Assembly (NCBI RefSeq): GCF_009391885.1
Contig: NZ_VZII01000019.1
Location: forward strand, 1-39,854
Direction: 5' to 3'
DNA: 39,854 bases
Source of the DNA: Pseudomonas sp. MN1F
Lineage (GTDB): Bacteria; Pseudomonadota; Gammaproteobacteria; Pseudomonadales; Pseudomonadaceae
The position numbers and the translations under genes were made by a program. Positions 1 through 10,842 of this stretch are shown here, piece by piece (the stretch's first letter is position 1; each line of letters opens with the position of its first letter). Below the pieces are notes generated by a model, which did no database searches, was not told the origin of the DNA, and saw only the letters and a list, made by a program, of their open reading frames with translations.

Positions 1-424
1 GGCGCACCGCCAGCACATCACACGGCGCCCCGTGCAGCACGTCATTGGCAGTGGACCCCAGCAGCAATGCCAGGCCATGTCGGCCATGGCTGCCGACCAC
101 GATCAGGTCGCAATGCTGTTCCTTGGCCAGCTGGTGAATTTCCTGGCGCGGCTGGCCGTAGGTCAGGTGCGAATCGCCACGGTTGATATCGGGGTACTTG
201 TTGAACAACCGTTCCATGCGCTCCTTGGCCTGGTCGAACTGCTGCTGTTGCAGTTGCGACAGGTCCATCGGCACGTCGCCGCCAAAGGCCATGGCCATCG
301 GTTCGACGATATGCACCAGCGAGACCTTGGCATTCGACGGTGCCGCCAGCGCCATGGCACGCTTGATCACCGGGTCGCATTCTTCGGTTAGGTCGACGGC
401 GACCAGAAGATGTTCGTAGGACAT
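1..424 (-). CDS. Universal stress protein (UspA family), 3' end cut by window edge
   Basis: A minus-strand reading frame starts at an ATG (plus-strand CAT at 422-424) and is still open at base 1, giving 141 residues; family members are about 145 long, so only a few C-terminal residues are missing. The start is supported by an AGGAGT ribosome site just upstream. The N-terminus MSYEHLLVAVDL is the usual Usp first strand. Near the C-terminus, VVGSHGRHGLALLLGSTAND matches the nucleotide-binding G-x2-G-x9-G-(S/T) motif of ATP-binding Usp proteins. Usp proteins are cytoplasmic, often dimeric, and are induced by starvation or oxygen limitation. The gene diverges from the small gene at 535. The target process cannot be told from sequence. 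Confidence 0.93.
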   Translation of the reverse strand, partial: MSYEHLLVAVDLTEECDPVIKRAMALAAPSNAKVSLVHIVEPMAMAFGGDVPMDLSQLQQQQFDQAKERMERLFNKYPDINRGDSHLTYGQPRQEIHQLAKEQHCDLIVVGSHGRHGLALLLGSTANDVLHGAPCDVLAVR

Positions 425-534
425 GAGCTGTACTCCTGACAATCGCGATAGTAGAAGTATGGTCGCTTTCCGGCAGGTCATCCGTGAATACTGAGTAACC
501 CGCTCATTTGCAACGCTTTATGGAATCTACAGAT

Positions 535-972
535 ATGACGGTATGGCTCGTGGTGTCAATCCTTGCGCTGATTCTCAGCCCGCTTTCCTGGCTGCGCCTG
601 TCGCGCAAGCAGGGGCAGCAGATGAGCCTGCGCCTGGAGGCGCGACGTATGGGCCTGGCCATGCAGCTGGCGCCGCAGCAGTGGCCGCACTGGTTCGAGC
701 AGCCGCCGCCGAGCCCGTGCCCGCAGTACCACCGCGGGCGCCGCCGCGGGCATGAAGACAGCTGGTGCTACTGGCAGGTCAGCCCTGGCGTCTGGTGGAA
801 CAAGTGGAAGGAAGTGTGCGAGGAGCCGCGCCTGAACGAGGTGTTCGCGCGCCTGCCGGAGACGGTCTACAAGGTCGAGGCCGACACGCGCATGATCGCC
901 CTGTACTGGAGCGAGCGCGGTGATGAATCTGTATTGCAGGATATTGCCCACGCCTTCGACACCCTCGCTTGA
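535..972 (+). CDS. Small membrane-anchored protein of unknown function
   Basis: 145 residues from the ATG at 535, chosen because a hydrophobic segment (TVWLVVSILALILSPLSWL, residues 2-20) follows at once and a GGAA lies about nine bases upstream. In-frame starts at 508 (TTG) and 520 (ATG) have no better ribosome site. After the single N-terminal membrane segment comes an Arg-rich stretch, then a Pro- and Trp-rich cytoplasmic part containing SWCYWQVSPGVWWNKWKEVC. I recall similar unnamed proteins in other pseudomonads but know no function. The gene is monocistronic, followed by a strong hairpin. The soluble part has no enzyme motif that I recognise. Confidence 0.75.
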   Translation: MTVWLVVSILALILSPLSWLRLSRKQGQQMSLRLEARRMGLAMQLAPQQWPHWFEQPPPSPCPQYHRGRRRGHEDSWCYWQVSPGVWWNKWKEVCEEPRLNEVFARLPETVYKVEADTRMIALYWSERGDESVLQDIAHAFDTLA

Positions 973-980
973 TGCCCTGC

Positions 981-1028
981 AACGACAAAGCGGCAACCCG
1001 GTAGCTACCAGGTTGCCGCTTTGTCGTT
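981..1028. terminator. Perfect 18-bp hairpin, likely terminator
   Basis: Bases 981-998 are exactly complementary to 1011-1028, with a 12-base loop. The left arm starts AACGACAAAG, so the right arm ends CTTTGTCGTT, giving a T-rich 3' side. It lies eight bases past the stop of the small membrane protein gene and probably ends its transcript, perhaps in both directions. Confidence 0.75.
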
Positions 1029-1444
1029 TCTGCAGTGCAGAAAAGGCCAGGCAGGCCGGGAAATTCTTCAATCCAGTCGCAGTGTAGCCATTCCCTGGCC
1101 GGTTGCATGAAAAAATGCAGCACCCGGCCGTTCTCTTGTGGTCAATCGCTGACATGAATGATCGCTAATCACTGTCATCATGTTTTGCACTCTGGCGATA
1201 CAAAATGACCGCAAAGTCGCGTTTTCACCCCGTTCGGGAGCATTTGACAACGCCGATCTTTTCGGAGAATGTGTGCATACCCAAATCAAACGGGCGTATG
1301 AATTGAGCGTTTGTATGTCATACCGCTCATACAGAATCCCGACTAGCGCGCTGACGGGTGTGCCTGGGGCAAGGGCGGCAAGGCCTACTCTTCCACCAGC
1401 GATCGGCGTGTACAGTTCAGCTTCCATATCGTGGAGATCAGTTG
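1029..1444 (+). other. 416-base intergenic leader upstream of fadB
   Basis: No convincing gene lies here. It holds a candidate PsrA operator at 1287-1313 (listed separately), an isolated TTGACA at 1244-1249 without a good -10 at the right distance, an inverted repeat CATAC (1276-1280) and GTATG (1296-1300), and the fadB ribosome site GGAG eight bases before the ATG. A minus-strand frame across the area has no ribosome site and no recognisable protein, so I do not call it. Confidence 0.6.
1287..1313. promoter_or_regulatory. Candidate paired PsrA operator upstream of fadB
   Basis: CAAAC-GGGC-GTATG (1287-1300) matches the published PsrA consensus (G/C)AAAC-N4-GTTT(G/C) with one mismatch. It runs into a second, poorer palindrome, GAATT-GAGC-GTTTG (1300-1313), sharing base G1300. 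The 27-base layout equals that of the two PsrA sites in the psrA promoter (10047-10073). PsrA is known to repress fadBA in pseudomonads until bound by long-chain fatty acids. The first site is fairly convincing. The second is inferred mainly from its spacing. Confidence 0.55.
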
Positions 1445-3592
<2,148 letters not shown>

Positions 3593-3608
3593 GTGGTCAA
3601 CGAGCTAG

Positions 3609-4799
<1,191 letters not shown>

Positions 4800-4818
4800 T
4801 CGCGTAGCGGGACAGCAG

Positions 4819-4850
4819 CCGGGGCCTTGTGCCCCGGTTTTTGTTTTTTA
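4819..4850 (+). terminator. Rho-independent terminator after fadBA
   Basis: The 7-bp GC stem CCGGGGC (4819-4825) and GCCCCGG (4831-4837) closes a CTTGT loop and is followed by TTTTTGTTTTTT. It lies 20 bases past the fadA stop. Confidence 0.93.
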
Positions 4851-4878
4851 CAGAATTTGTTTCAAGAGGAACGGCGAC

Positions 4879-5130
4879 ATGCAGATACAACCAGGCGTAT
4901 ACCGGCATTACAAAGGGCCTGAGTACCGTGTCTTCAGTGTTGCACGGCACTCCGAGAACGAAGAGTGGATGGTCTTCTACCAATGCCTGTATGGTGATTA
5001 CAGTTTTTGGGTGAGGCCCCTTGCGATGTTCCAGGAGTCCGTCGAGGTTGACGGCGAGCAGGTGCCGCGCTTTGCTTTGGTCAAGGCCGAAGAAGGGCTG
5101 CCCGAGCTGTCTGGCAAGTCGCAAGCGTGA
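4879..5130 (+). CDS. DUF1653 domain protein
   Basis: 83 residues. The sequence from QPGVYRHYKGPEYRVFSVAR through WVRPLAMF to EVDGEQVPRF is typical of the small DUF1653 family. Most of the protein is that one beta-rich domain, with a short polar tail. A GAGGAACG ribosome site precedes the ATG. No signal peptide or membrane segment is present, so it should be cytoplasmic. The biochemical role of the family is not known to me. The gene sits alone between the fadBA terminator and the topA promoter. From memory, the same position is occupied by the P. aeruginosa homologue, so the placement is conserved. Confidence 0.88.
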   Translation: MQIQPGVYRHYKGPEYRVFSVARHSENEEWMVFYQCLYGDYSFWVRPLAMFQESVEVDGEQVPRFALVKAEEGLPELSGKSQA

Positions 5131-5140
5131 TCGACCGCGC

Positions 5141-5169
5141 TTGACCTCACTCTTTTGCCACTATATATA
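5141..5169 (+). promoter_or_regulatory. Predicted sigma-70 promoter of topA
   Basis: TTGACC (5141-5146) and TATATA (5164-5169) are separated by exactly 17 bases and lie about 60 bases before the topA start. The -35 matches five of six consensus bases. The -10 lies in an alternating TATATATA run; such AT-rich, supercoil-sensitive -10 regions are common for topA genes, so supercoiling control is a reasonable inference. Confidence 0.6.
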
Positions 5170-5230
5170 GCGGTGCCGCGTCCGGCACCTGACGCGTTTT
5201 TCATCTTCAGATTCAGGAATACTCCGATCC

Positions 5231-7843
5231 ATGGGCAAATCGCTGGTCATTGTGGAATCCCCGGCCAAGGCCAAGACCATCAACAAGTACCTGGGCAACC
5301 AGTACGTGGTGAAGTCGAGTATCGGCCATATCCGAGACCTCCCCACCAGCGGTTCGGCCAGCGCAAGCAAAGAGCCGGCCGCCAAGCGTGGCAAGGCTGC
5401 TGCGGGTGAGGCTCCGGCGCTGTCGCCGAAAGAGAAGGCCCGTCGCCAGCTGGTGGCGCGCATGGGGGTCGACCCCGAGCACGGCTGGAAAGCCAAGTAC
5501 GAGATCCTTCCCGGCAAGGAGAAGGTGATCGAAGAGCTGCGCCGCCTGGCCAAGGATGCCGACACCATCTATCTCGCAACCGACTTGGACCGCGAAGGGG
5601 AAGCCATTGCCTGGCACCTGCGCGAAGCCATCGGTGGTGATGACACCCGCTACAAGCGCGTGGTGTTCAACGAAATTACCAAGAAGGCGATCCAGGAAGC
5701 GTTCTCGCAGCCTGGCGAGCTGGACATCGACCGGGTCAACGCCCAGCAGGCGCGGCGCTTCCTCGACCGCGTGGTGGGCTACATGGTCTCGCCGCTGTTG
5801 TGGGCCAAGATCGCCCGTGGCCTGTCTGCCGGCCGTGTGCAGTCGGTGGCGGTGAAGCTGGTGGTCGAGCGTGAGCGCGAGATCCGTGCCTTCGTCCCGG
5901 AAGAATACTGGGAAGTACATGCCGACCTCGGCACCGCCAAGAACGCCAAGGTGCGCTTCGAAGTAGCGCGCGAGAAGGGCGAAGCCTTCAAGCCGCTGAA
6001 CGAGGCCACGGCCATGGCTGCGCTGGAGAAGCTCAAGGCTTCCAGCTACAGCGTGATCAAGCGCGAAGACCGCCCGACCAGCAGCAAGCCGTCGGCGCCG
6101 TTCATCACCTCCACCCTGCAGCAGGCCGCGAGCAACCGCCTGGGCTTCGGGGTGAAGAAGACCATGATGATGGCCCAGCGTCTGTACGAAGCGGGTTACA
6201 TCACCTACATGCGTACCGACTCGACCAACCTGTCGGCCGACGCCCTGGACATGGCGCGCAGCTACATCGAGCGCGAGTTCGGCAAGCAGTACCTGCCGGA
6301 AGCTCCGCTGGTGTATGGCAGCAAGGAAGGCGCCCAGGAGGCGCACGAGGCGATTCGCCCTTCCGACGTCAATACCCATCCGACCAAGCTCAGTGGCATG
6401 GAGCGGGACGCAGAGCGCCTGTACGAGCTGATCTGGCGCCAGTTCCTGGCCTGCCAGATGCCACCGGCGCAATACCTGTCCACCAGTGTCACCGTGGCCG
6501 CTGGCGACTTCGAGCTGCGTGCCAAGGGCCGCATCCTCAAGTTCGACGGTTACACCCGCGTGCTGCCACAGCAGAGCAAGCCGGGCGAAGACGATGTGCT
6601 GCCAGAAATGGCCCAGGGCGAAACGCTCAAGCTGATCCAGCTCGACCCGAGCCAGCATTTCACCAAGCCGCCGGCGCGCTTCACCGAAGCCAGCCTGGTC
6701 AAGGAAATGGAAAAGCGCGGTATCGGCCGCCCGTCGACCTACGCGGCGATCATTTCCACCATCCAGGACCGCGGTTACGTCACCCTGCACAACCGCCGCT
6801 TCTACTCCGAGAAGATGGGCGATATCGTCACCGAGCGCCTGTCGGAAAGCTTCTCCAACCTGATGGACTACGGCTTCACCGCCGGCATGGAAGAGAACCT
6901 CGATGACGTGGCCCAGGGCGAACGTGACTGGAAGAACGTGCTCGACGAGTTCTACGGCGACTTCAGCAAGAAATTGCTCACCGCGGAGTCAGCCGAAAGC
7001 GGCATGCGTGCCAACCAGCCGACCATGACCAACATTCCGTGCAAGGAATGTGGCCGGCCGATGATGATCCGCACCGCTTCCACGGGTGTATTCCTCGGTT
7101 GCTCGGGTTACAGCCTGCCGCCTAAAGAGCGCTGCAAGGCCACCGTGAACCTGGTGCCGGGTGACGAGATTGCCGCGGACGACGAGGGTGAGTCGGAATC
7201 GCGCGTACTGTTGGGCAAGCACCGCTGCCCGATCTGTGCCACGGCGATGGATGCCTACCTGCTGGACGAAAAGCACAAGCTGCACATCTGCGGTAACAAC
7301 CCGGATTGCGCCGGCTACGAGATCGAAGAGGGCAACTACCGCATCAAGGGCTACGAAGGGCCGAGCCTGGAGTGCGACAAGTGCGGTAGCGAAATGCAGC
7401 TCAAGACGGGCCGTTTCGGCAAGTTCTTCGGTTGCACCAACCCGGCGTGCAAGAACACCCGCAAACTGCTCAAGAGCGGTGAGGCGGCGCCGCCGAAGAT
7501 GGACAAGGTGGAGATGCCGGAGCTCAAGTGCGAGAAGGTCGACGACACCTACGTGTTGCGTGACGGCGCATCGGGGCTGTTCCTGGCTGCCAGCCAGTTC
7601 CCGAAAAACCGCGAGACCCGCGCACCGCTGGTGCTGGAGATCGTGCCGCACAAGCATGAGATCGATCCGAAGTATCACTTCCTGTGCGATGCGCCGCAGA
7701 AAGACCCGGAAGGGCGCCCGGCGGTGATTCGTTACAGCCGCAAGACCAAGGAGCAGTACGTGCAGTCCGAGGTCGATGGCAAGCCGACTGGCTGGAAGGC
7801 GTTCTACGACGGTGGTGCGTGGAAGGTTGAAGACAAGCGCTGA
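5231..7843 (+). CDS. topA: DNA topoisomerase I (type IA)
   Basis: 870 residues, normal for pseudomonads. It relaxes negative supercoils through a 5'-phosphotyrosine intermediate. The N-terminal Toprim domain shows E9 in [14 protein letters not shown] and the metal-binding D118-L-D120-R-E122. The active-site tyrosine is Y326 in [14 protein letters not shown], with R328 beside it; both are offset by seven from E. coli Y319 and R321. Three C-terminal zinc-ribbon units begin at about C604 (CKEC), C666 (CPIC) and C715 (CDKC), followed by a further domain without cysteine pairs. An Ala/Lys-rich insertion at about residues 40-70 accounts for the seven-residue shift. The gene has its own promoter and terminator. 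Confidence 0.98.
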   Translation: MGKSLVIVESPAKAKTINKYLGNQYVVKSSIGHIRDLPTSGSASASKEPAAKRGKAAAGEAPALSPKEKARRQLVARMGVDPEHGWKAKYEILPGKEKVIEELRRLAKDADTIYLATDLDREGEAIAWHLREAIGGDDTRYKRVVFNEITKKAIQEAFSQPGELDIDRVNAQQARRFLDRVVGYMVSPLLWAKIARGLSAGRVQSVAVKLVVEREREIRAFVPEEYWEVHADLGTAKNAKVRFEVAREKGEAFKPLNEATAMAALEKLKASSYSVIKREDRPTSSKPSAPFITSTLQQAASNRLGFGVKKTMMMAQRLYEAGYITYMRTDSTNLSADALDMARSYIEREFGKQYLPEAPLVYGSKEGAQEAHEAIRPSDVNTHPTKLSGMERDAERLYELIWRQFLACQMPPAQYLSTSVTVAAGDFELRAKGRILKFDGYTRVLPQQSKPGEDDVLPEMAQGETLKLIQLDPSQHFTKPPARFTEASLVKEMEKRGIGRPSTYAAIISTIQDRGYVTLHNRRFYSEKMGDIVTERLSESFSNLMDYGFTAGMEENLDDVAQGERDWKNVLDEFYGDFSKKLLTAESAESGMRANQPTMTNIPCKECGRPMMIRTASTGVFLGCSGYSLPPKERCKATVNLVPGDEIAADDEGESESRVLLGKHRCPICATAMDAYLLDEKHKLHICGNNPDCAGYEIEEGNYRIKGYEGPSLECDKCGSEMQLKTGRFGKFFGCTNPACKNTRKLLKSGEAAPPKMDKVEMPELKCEKVDDTYVLRDGASGLFLAASQFPKNRETRAPLVLEIVPHKHEIDPKYHFLCDAPQKDPEGRPAVIRYSRKTKEQYVQSEVDGKPTGWKAFYDGGAWKVEDKR

Positions 7844-7858
7844 TCCTTCAGTGCTGTA

Positions 7859-7888
7859 ATTGGGGCCGCTTCGCGGCCCCAATCATTT
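7859..7888. terminator. Terminator after topA
   Basis: An 11-bp perfect stem, ATTGGGGCCGC (7859-7869) with GCGGCCCCAAT (7873-7883), has a TTC loop and is followed by CATTT. The same core plus TCATTT recurs after queF at 32506. Confidence 0.85.
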
Positions 7889-7932
7889 ATGATGCAGTTA
7901 TTCGCCTGCAGCCTAACGGGAGGTCATTCGAA

Positions 7933-8448
7933 ATGGCCCAGGAACTCTACACCCGCACCAACCAGAAACTGTTCTTCGCCGGCCTGGCCCTCGAATCCAT
8001 GGCCAAGGCCGAACAGAGCCAGGCCATGAACGCCCAGGGCCTGGTCCAGGCCGAGCGTGAGTCGGCGCTGTTTCACCTGTACGGCGCGCTGCTGGGGCTG
8101 TGTCATGAAATCGGTGGTTTCTACCGCCTGCCCGTAGTGGCGTCGGTCGAGCAGGCGCTCGCTGACGATGCGCTGAACACCATCGCTATCCCTGAAGTGG
8201 CCGAAATGCTCGAACTGGTTCGCCAGCGCGAAACCTGGTTGGCACAACTACTCAGTGCTTATGCCGATTTGTTCCGACCACCGGTCGCGAAAAAAGCAGC
8301 AAAGACCGACGTCACCCAGCCGTTGATTCAGGCCGTCAATCTCGATGAGCCCGAGCATCCTGCGTTGTCGAGGGAAGAGCTAGAAAGTTGGCGCAACAAT
8401 CTTAAAGGCTTGGTGAGACGTTTCCGCGACGCGTTGAGTGAGTGCTGA
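7933..8448 (+). CDS. DUF6586-type pseudomonad protein, function unknown
   Basis: 171 residues, largely alpha-helical by composition, starting MAQELYTRTNQKLFFAGLAL with a GGGAGG ribosome site upstream. No signal peptide, membrane span or catalytic motif is seen. The N-terminal two-thirds is Ala/Leu/Glu-rich helix, followed by a charged linker (VAKKAAKTD) and a short C-terminal helix ending VRRFRDALSEC. It matches what I remember as the DUF6586 family, found next to topA in Pseudomonas (PA3010 position). It is followed after 50 bases by another small gene, likely co-transcribed. I can assign no function. Confidence 0.8.
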   Translation: MAQELYTRTNQKLFFAGLALESMAKAEQSQAMNAQGLVQAERESALFHLYGALLGLCHEIGGFYRLPVVASVEQALADDALNTIAIPEVAEMLELVRQRETWLAQLLSAYADLFRPPVAKKAAKTDVTQPLIQAVNLDEPEHPALSREELESWRNNLKGLVRRFRDALSEC

Positions 8449-8498
8449 TAGCCGCAACGGCTGGTACACTAACGGCCTTTCGTGGAGAACTGCCCTAT

Positions 8499-8732
8499 AT
8501 GTCTACGTCGTTTCTTGAAATTGTCGAGTTGCCTGATGGCCGTATCGAGCTGCGTCGCGCCGAGGATGAAGGCTCCCTGGTAACCTTGGATTTCTCGGAA
8601 GACGCCAAGGCGTTCCTGCAGGGCCAGCATGTCGAGGTCGCCAAGGCCATGTTGAGCGTTGGTGTGCAGATGGCAGGTCGCCTGATGGATGGTGAGCTGG
8701 AGCGCGACGAAGGGCCGCGCGTGCTGCACTAA
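8499..8732 (+). CDS. Small conserved hypothetical protein (77 residues)
   Basis: Starts at ATG 8499, with CGTGGAGA as ribosome site. The longer frame from 8442 overlaps the previous gene and adds unlikely residues. It is an acidic, soluble small protein: a beta-hairpin-like start (STSFLEIVELPDGRIELRR), then a helical part (AKAFLQGQHVEVAKAMLSVG), ending DEGPRVLH. It is homologous in position and, as far as I recall, in sequence to PA3009. The function is unknown. It converges on sulA, with a hairpin between the two. Confidence 0.8.
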   Translation: MSTSFLEIVELPDGRIELRRAEDEGSLVTLDFSEDAKAFLQGQHVEVAKAMLSVGVQMAGRLMDGELERDEGPRVLH

Positions 8733-8758
8733 AGCGTCCGCTTGCTCTGCTTCACAGG

Positions 8759-8798
8759 CAAAGCCTGAACATCAGCCGAGGCGGATGTTCAGGCTTTG
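8759..8798. terminator. 15-bp hairpin overlapping the sulA stop codon
   Basis: Bases 8759-8773 (CAAAGCCTGAACATC) pair perfectly with 8784-8798 around a 10-base loop. It serves the convergent 77-residue gene and sulA. The sulA stop (8772-8774) and last few codons lie inside it. There is no long T tract on either side, so it may attenuate or protect 3' ends rather than terminate fully. Confidence 0.6.
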
Positions 8799-9248
8799 TG
8801 CGTTTCCGGCACTGGCTGCGCGTAGCAGTTGTTGGCGAGCGGTAGCGTTAACGCTGCCAAGCCAGCTGACCACGGTGTGGCTACGCCCCAGGCGCAGTGC
8901 TTCGCACGCCAGTTGCAGTGCGCTCTGATTGCCGCTGGGCTGCAGCAGCAGGATCCGTTCGCGGTTGAGCCCGGCATCGCGCAGCCAGGCCTGGGTCAGG
9001 CTGGCGGGCGGGGCGATCAGCGTCAGCCAGCGCGCTTCTTCCTCTTCGCTCAGCTCACGCAATACCGGCGCCAACAGGCTCTGGCAGTGTTCGGGGGCGC
9101 CACGCAGGGACAGTTCGCTGAACAGCTCCGGATGGCTGCTCTTGCGTGCCTGCTCGCTGGCCTTCAGGCCTGGCAGTACCGGCTGGGCGAGGAACGCTTC
9201 GAACAGCGGAAGCTGGACCTGCTGATGTGCTGGGATGGACTGCTGCAT
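8772..9248 (-). CDS. sulA: SOS cell division inhibitor SulA
   Basis: 158 residues from the ATG at 9248 (MQQSIPAHQQVQLPLFEAF), backed by an AGGAGG ribosome site; an upstream in-frame start at 9284 would overlap the end of lexA. SulA binds FtsZ and blocks Z-ring assembly during DNA damage. The core WLTLIAPPASLTQAWLRDAG, ILLLQP and CEALRLGRSHTVVSWL matches the pseudomonad SulA family, related to the RecA-like fold. The C-terminus ends LNIRLG, unlike the His-ending Lon degron of E. coli SulA. It lies 13 bases downstream of lexA on the same strand, so it should be induced with lexA from the two LexA boxes at 9881-9915. Confidence 0.93.
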   Translation of the reverse strand: MQQSIPAHQQVQLPLFEAFLAQPVLPGLKASEQARKSSHPELFSELSLRGAPEHCQSLLAPVLRELSEEEEARWLTLIAPPASLTQAWLRDAGLNRERILLLQPSGNQSALQLACEALRLGRSHTVVSWLGSVNATARQQLLRAASAGNAQSLNIRLG

Positions 9249-9261
9249 GACGCCTCCTGGA

Positions 9262-9870
9262 TCAGCGGCGAATGACGCCGACACTCAAACCCTCAATCAC
9301 CAGTTCCTGTTCTTTCAGGTCGACTTCGATAGGGGCAAACTCGGGGTTTTCGGCGATCAGCCAGACCTTGCTGCCTTCGCGCTTGAAGCGCTTGACGGTC
9401 ACTTCGTCGCCGATGCGGGCGACGACGATCTGGCCATTACGGGCTTCACGGCAGGTGTGCACTGCCAGCAGATCGCCGTCGAAGATGCCGACGTCCTTCA
9501 TGCTCATGCCATGCACGCGCAACAAATAGTCGGCAGGGGGGTGGAAGAAGGTCGGGTTGATATTGCAGGATTGCTCGATGTGCTGCTCGGCGAGGATAGG
9601 GGCACCCGCGGCGACTCGGCCAATGATCGGCAAACCGTTTTCTTCGGCCTTGGCTTCAAAGCCCGGGATACGGATGCCTCGGGAAGCGCCCGGGGTCATT
9701 TCGATCGCGCCTTTGCGGGCGAGGGCCTTGAGGTGCTCCTCGGCGGCGTTCGGCGACTTGAAGCCCAGCTCCTGAGCGATTTCCGCACGCGTCGGTGGGA
9801 AGCCGTTGTCTTCGAGGCAGCGTTTGATGAAGGCCAGGATCTCGGCTTGGCGTGGCGTCAGTTTCAACAT
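9262..9870 (-). CDS. lexA: LexA repressor
   Basis: 202 residues. The N-terminal winged helix contains the recognition region [20 protein letters not shown] (25-44). The C-terminal S24 peptidase domain shows the self-cleavage bond A88-G89 in GRVAAGAPI, the nucleophile S123 in HGMSMKD and the general base K160 in EVTVKRF. These are all offset by four from E. coli A84-G85, S119 and K156. It represses SOS genes until RecA filaments trigger autocleavage. It is the first gene of a lexA-sulA operon with two operators just upstream, so it represses itself. Confidence 0.98.
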   Translation of the reverse strand: MLKLTPRQAEILAFIKRCLEDNGFPPTRAEIAQELGFKSPNAAEEHLKALARKGAIEMTPGASRGIRIPGFEAKAEENGLPIIGRVAAGAPILAEQHIEQSCNINPTFFHPPADYLLRVHGMSMKDVGIFDGDLLAVHTCREARNGQIVVARIGDEVTVKRFKREGSKVWLIAENPEFAPIEVDLKEQELVIEGLSVGVIRR

Positions 9871-9880
9871 GGCAGGCGCT

Positions 9881-9896
9881 CTGTCTTTTTATACAG
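9881..9896 (-). promoter_or_regulatory. LexA box 1 (proximal to lexA)
   Basis: CTGTCTTTTTATACAG fits CTG-N10-CAG with an AT-rich centre and ends 11 bases before the lexA start codon. It is one of two boxes separated by three bases. Confidence 0.85.
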
Positions 9897-9899
9897 TGA

Positions 9900-9915
9900 C
9901 TGGAATTATATACAG
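9900..9915 (-). promoter_or_regulatory. LexA box 2 (distal)
   Basis: CTGGAATTATATACAG fits CTG-N10-CAG and is close to the gamma-proteobacterial consensus. Its centre is 19 bases from that of box 1, just under two helical turns, so two dimers could sit on nearly the same face. Paired boxes upstream of lexA are also known in E. coli. Confidence 0.9.
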
Positions 9916-9931
9916 TACTGCGTGAGCTGCA

Positions 9932-9992
9932 AGCTTCAAGCTGCAAGAAAAAGCGGCTACTGAACTCCACTTGTGGCTTGCAGCTTGTAGCT
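9932..9992. repeat. AGCTTGCAG-type inverted repeat between lexA and psrA
   Basis: Bases 9932-9947 (AGCTTCAAGCTGCAAG) pair with 9977-9992 (CTTGCAGCTTGTAGCT) with one mismatch in 16, around a 29-base loop. The unit AGCTGCAAG also recurs at 9925-9933. Short repeats of this kind are scattered in Pseudomonas genomes. Here it separates two divergent promoters and may insulate them. No coding sequence is present. Confidence 0.7.
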
Positions 9993-10029
9993 AGCCCCTT
10001 TTAAATGGCGACCGCCCGGTCACCGAGCC

Positions 10030-10073
10030 TTGACATGAGCGGGCCTGAAACGTATGTTTCAAACACCTGTTTG
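10030..10073 (+). promoter_or_regulatory. psrA promoter with two overlapping PsrA operators
   Basis: TTGACA (10030-10035), 17 bases, then TATGTT (10053-10058) forms a good sigma-70 promoter. The -10 lies inside the perfect palindrome GAAAC-GTAT-GTTTC (10047-10060), which shares C10060 with a second one, CAAAC-ACCT-GTTTG (10060-10073). Both fit the PsrA consensus (G/C)AAAC-N4-GTTT(G/C) exactly. PsrA is known to repress its own gene, and the position would block RNA polymerase. Confidence 0.85.
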
Positions 10074-10094
10074 TCTCTGTCTGGCGGAGTAGTG

Positions 10095-10802
10095 ATGGCC
10101 CAATCTGAAACCGTTGAACGCATCCTCGATGCTGCCGAGCAGCTGTTCGCGGAACGAGGCTTCGCGGAAACCTCATTGCGGCTGATTACCAGCAAGGCCG
10201 GGGTCAACCTCGCGGCGGTCAACTACCATTTCGGCTCGAAAAAGGCTCTGATCCAGGCGGTCTTCTCGCGCTTCCTCGGGCCGTTCTGCGCCAGCCTCGA
10301 ACGCGAGCTGGAGCGGCGTCAGGCCAAGCCTGAGCAGAAACCCAGCCTTGAAGAACTGCTGGAAATGCTGGTGGAACAGGCGCTGGTCGTGCAGCCGCGC
10401 AGCAACAACGACCTGTCGATCTTCATGCGCCTGCTGGGCCTGGCCTTCAGTCAGAGCCAGGGCCACCTGCGGCGCTACCTCGAGGACATGTACGGCAAGG
10501 TGTTCCGCCGCTACATGCTGCTGGTCAACGAAGCCGCACCGCGCATCCCACCCCTGGAATTGTTCTGGCGGGTGCACTTCATGCTCGGTGCTGCGGCGTT
10601 CAGCATGTCCGGGATCAAGGCGTTGCGCGCCATTGCCGAGACCGATTTCGGTATCAACACGTCGATCGAGCAGGTCATGCGCCTGATGGTGCCGTTCCTG
10701 GCCGCCGGCATGCGTGCCGACAGCGGTGTCACCGACAACGCCATGGCCAGCGCCCAGCTGCGCCCGCGCAGCAAGACCGGCAGCGCCACCGCCAAGGCCT
10801 GA
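10095..10802 (+). CDS. psrA: TetR-family fatty-acid-responsive regulator PsrA
   Basis: 235 residues from the ATG at 10095 (GGCGGAG ribosome site); a frame reaching back to 10005 would run through the promoter and operators and is rejected. An N-terminal TetR helix-turn-helix covers about residues 5-50 (RILDAAEQLFAERGF, then LRLITSKAGVNLAAVNYHFG). The remaining helices form the ligand pocket. PsrA binds long-chain fatty acids such as oleate, represses fadBA and itself, and activates rpoS in pseudomonads. Its operators are directly upstream, and a probable target, fadBA, is 5-9 kb away in this window. It is followed after 40 bases by the transpeptidase-like gene on the same strand, with which it may be co-transcribed. 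Confidence 0.95.
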   Translation: MAQSETVERILDAAEQLFAERGFAETSLRLITSKAGVNLAAVNYHFGSKKALIQAVFSRFLGPFCASLERELERRQAKPEQKPSLEELLEMLVEQALVVQPRSNNDLSIFMRLLGLAFSQSQGHLRRYLEDMYGKVFRRYMLLVNEAAPRIPPLELFWRVHFMLGAAAFSMSGIKALRAIAETDFGINTSIEQVMRLMVPFLAAGMRADSGVTDNAMASAQLRPRSKTGSATAKA

Positions 10803-10817
10803 AGGCTGGGCGGGGCA

Positions 10818-10842
10818 GGGCGCTTCGGCTAAGCTAGCGCCC
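10818..10842 (+). other. Hairpin abutting the start codon of the next gene
   Basis: GGGCGCT (10818-10824) pairs with AGCGCCC (10836-10842), which touches the ATG at 10843. No Shine-Dalgarno sequence is visible in front of that ATG. The structure could limit translation initiation or couple it to psrA translation. This is inference from sequence alone. Confidence 0.45.

Noticed and set aside
1068..1427. A possible minus-strand gene in the fadB leader.
   Set aside because: No ribosome site or recognisable domain, and it would cross the candidate PsrA operator.
5340..5440. Ala/Lys-rich stretch early in topA as a possible insertion or frameshift.
   Set aside because: The frame stays open, flanking Toprim motifs are intact, and the shift against E. 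coli is only seven residues, within normal family variation.
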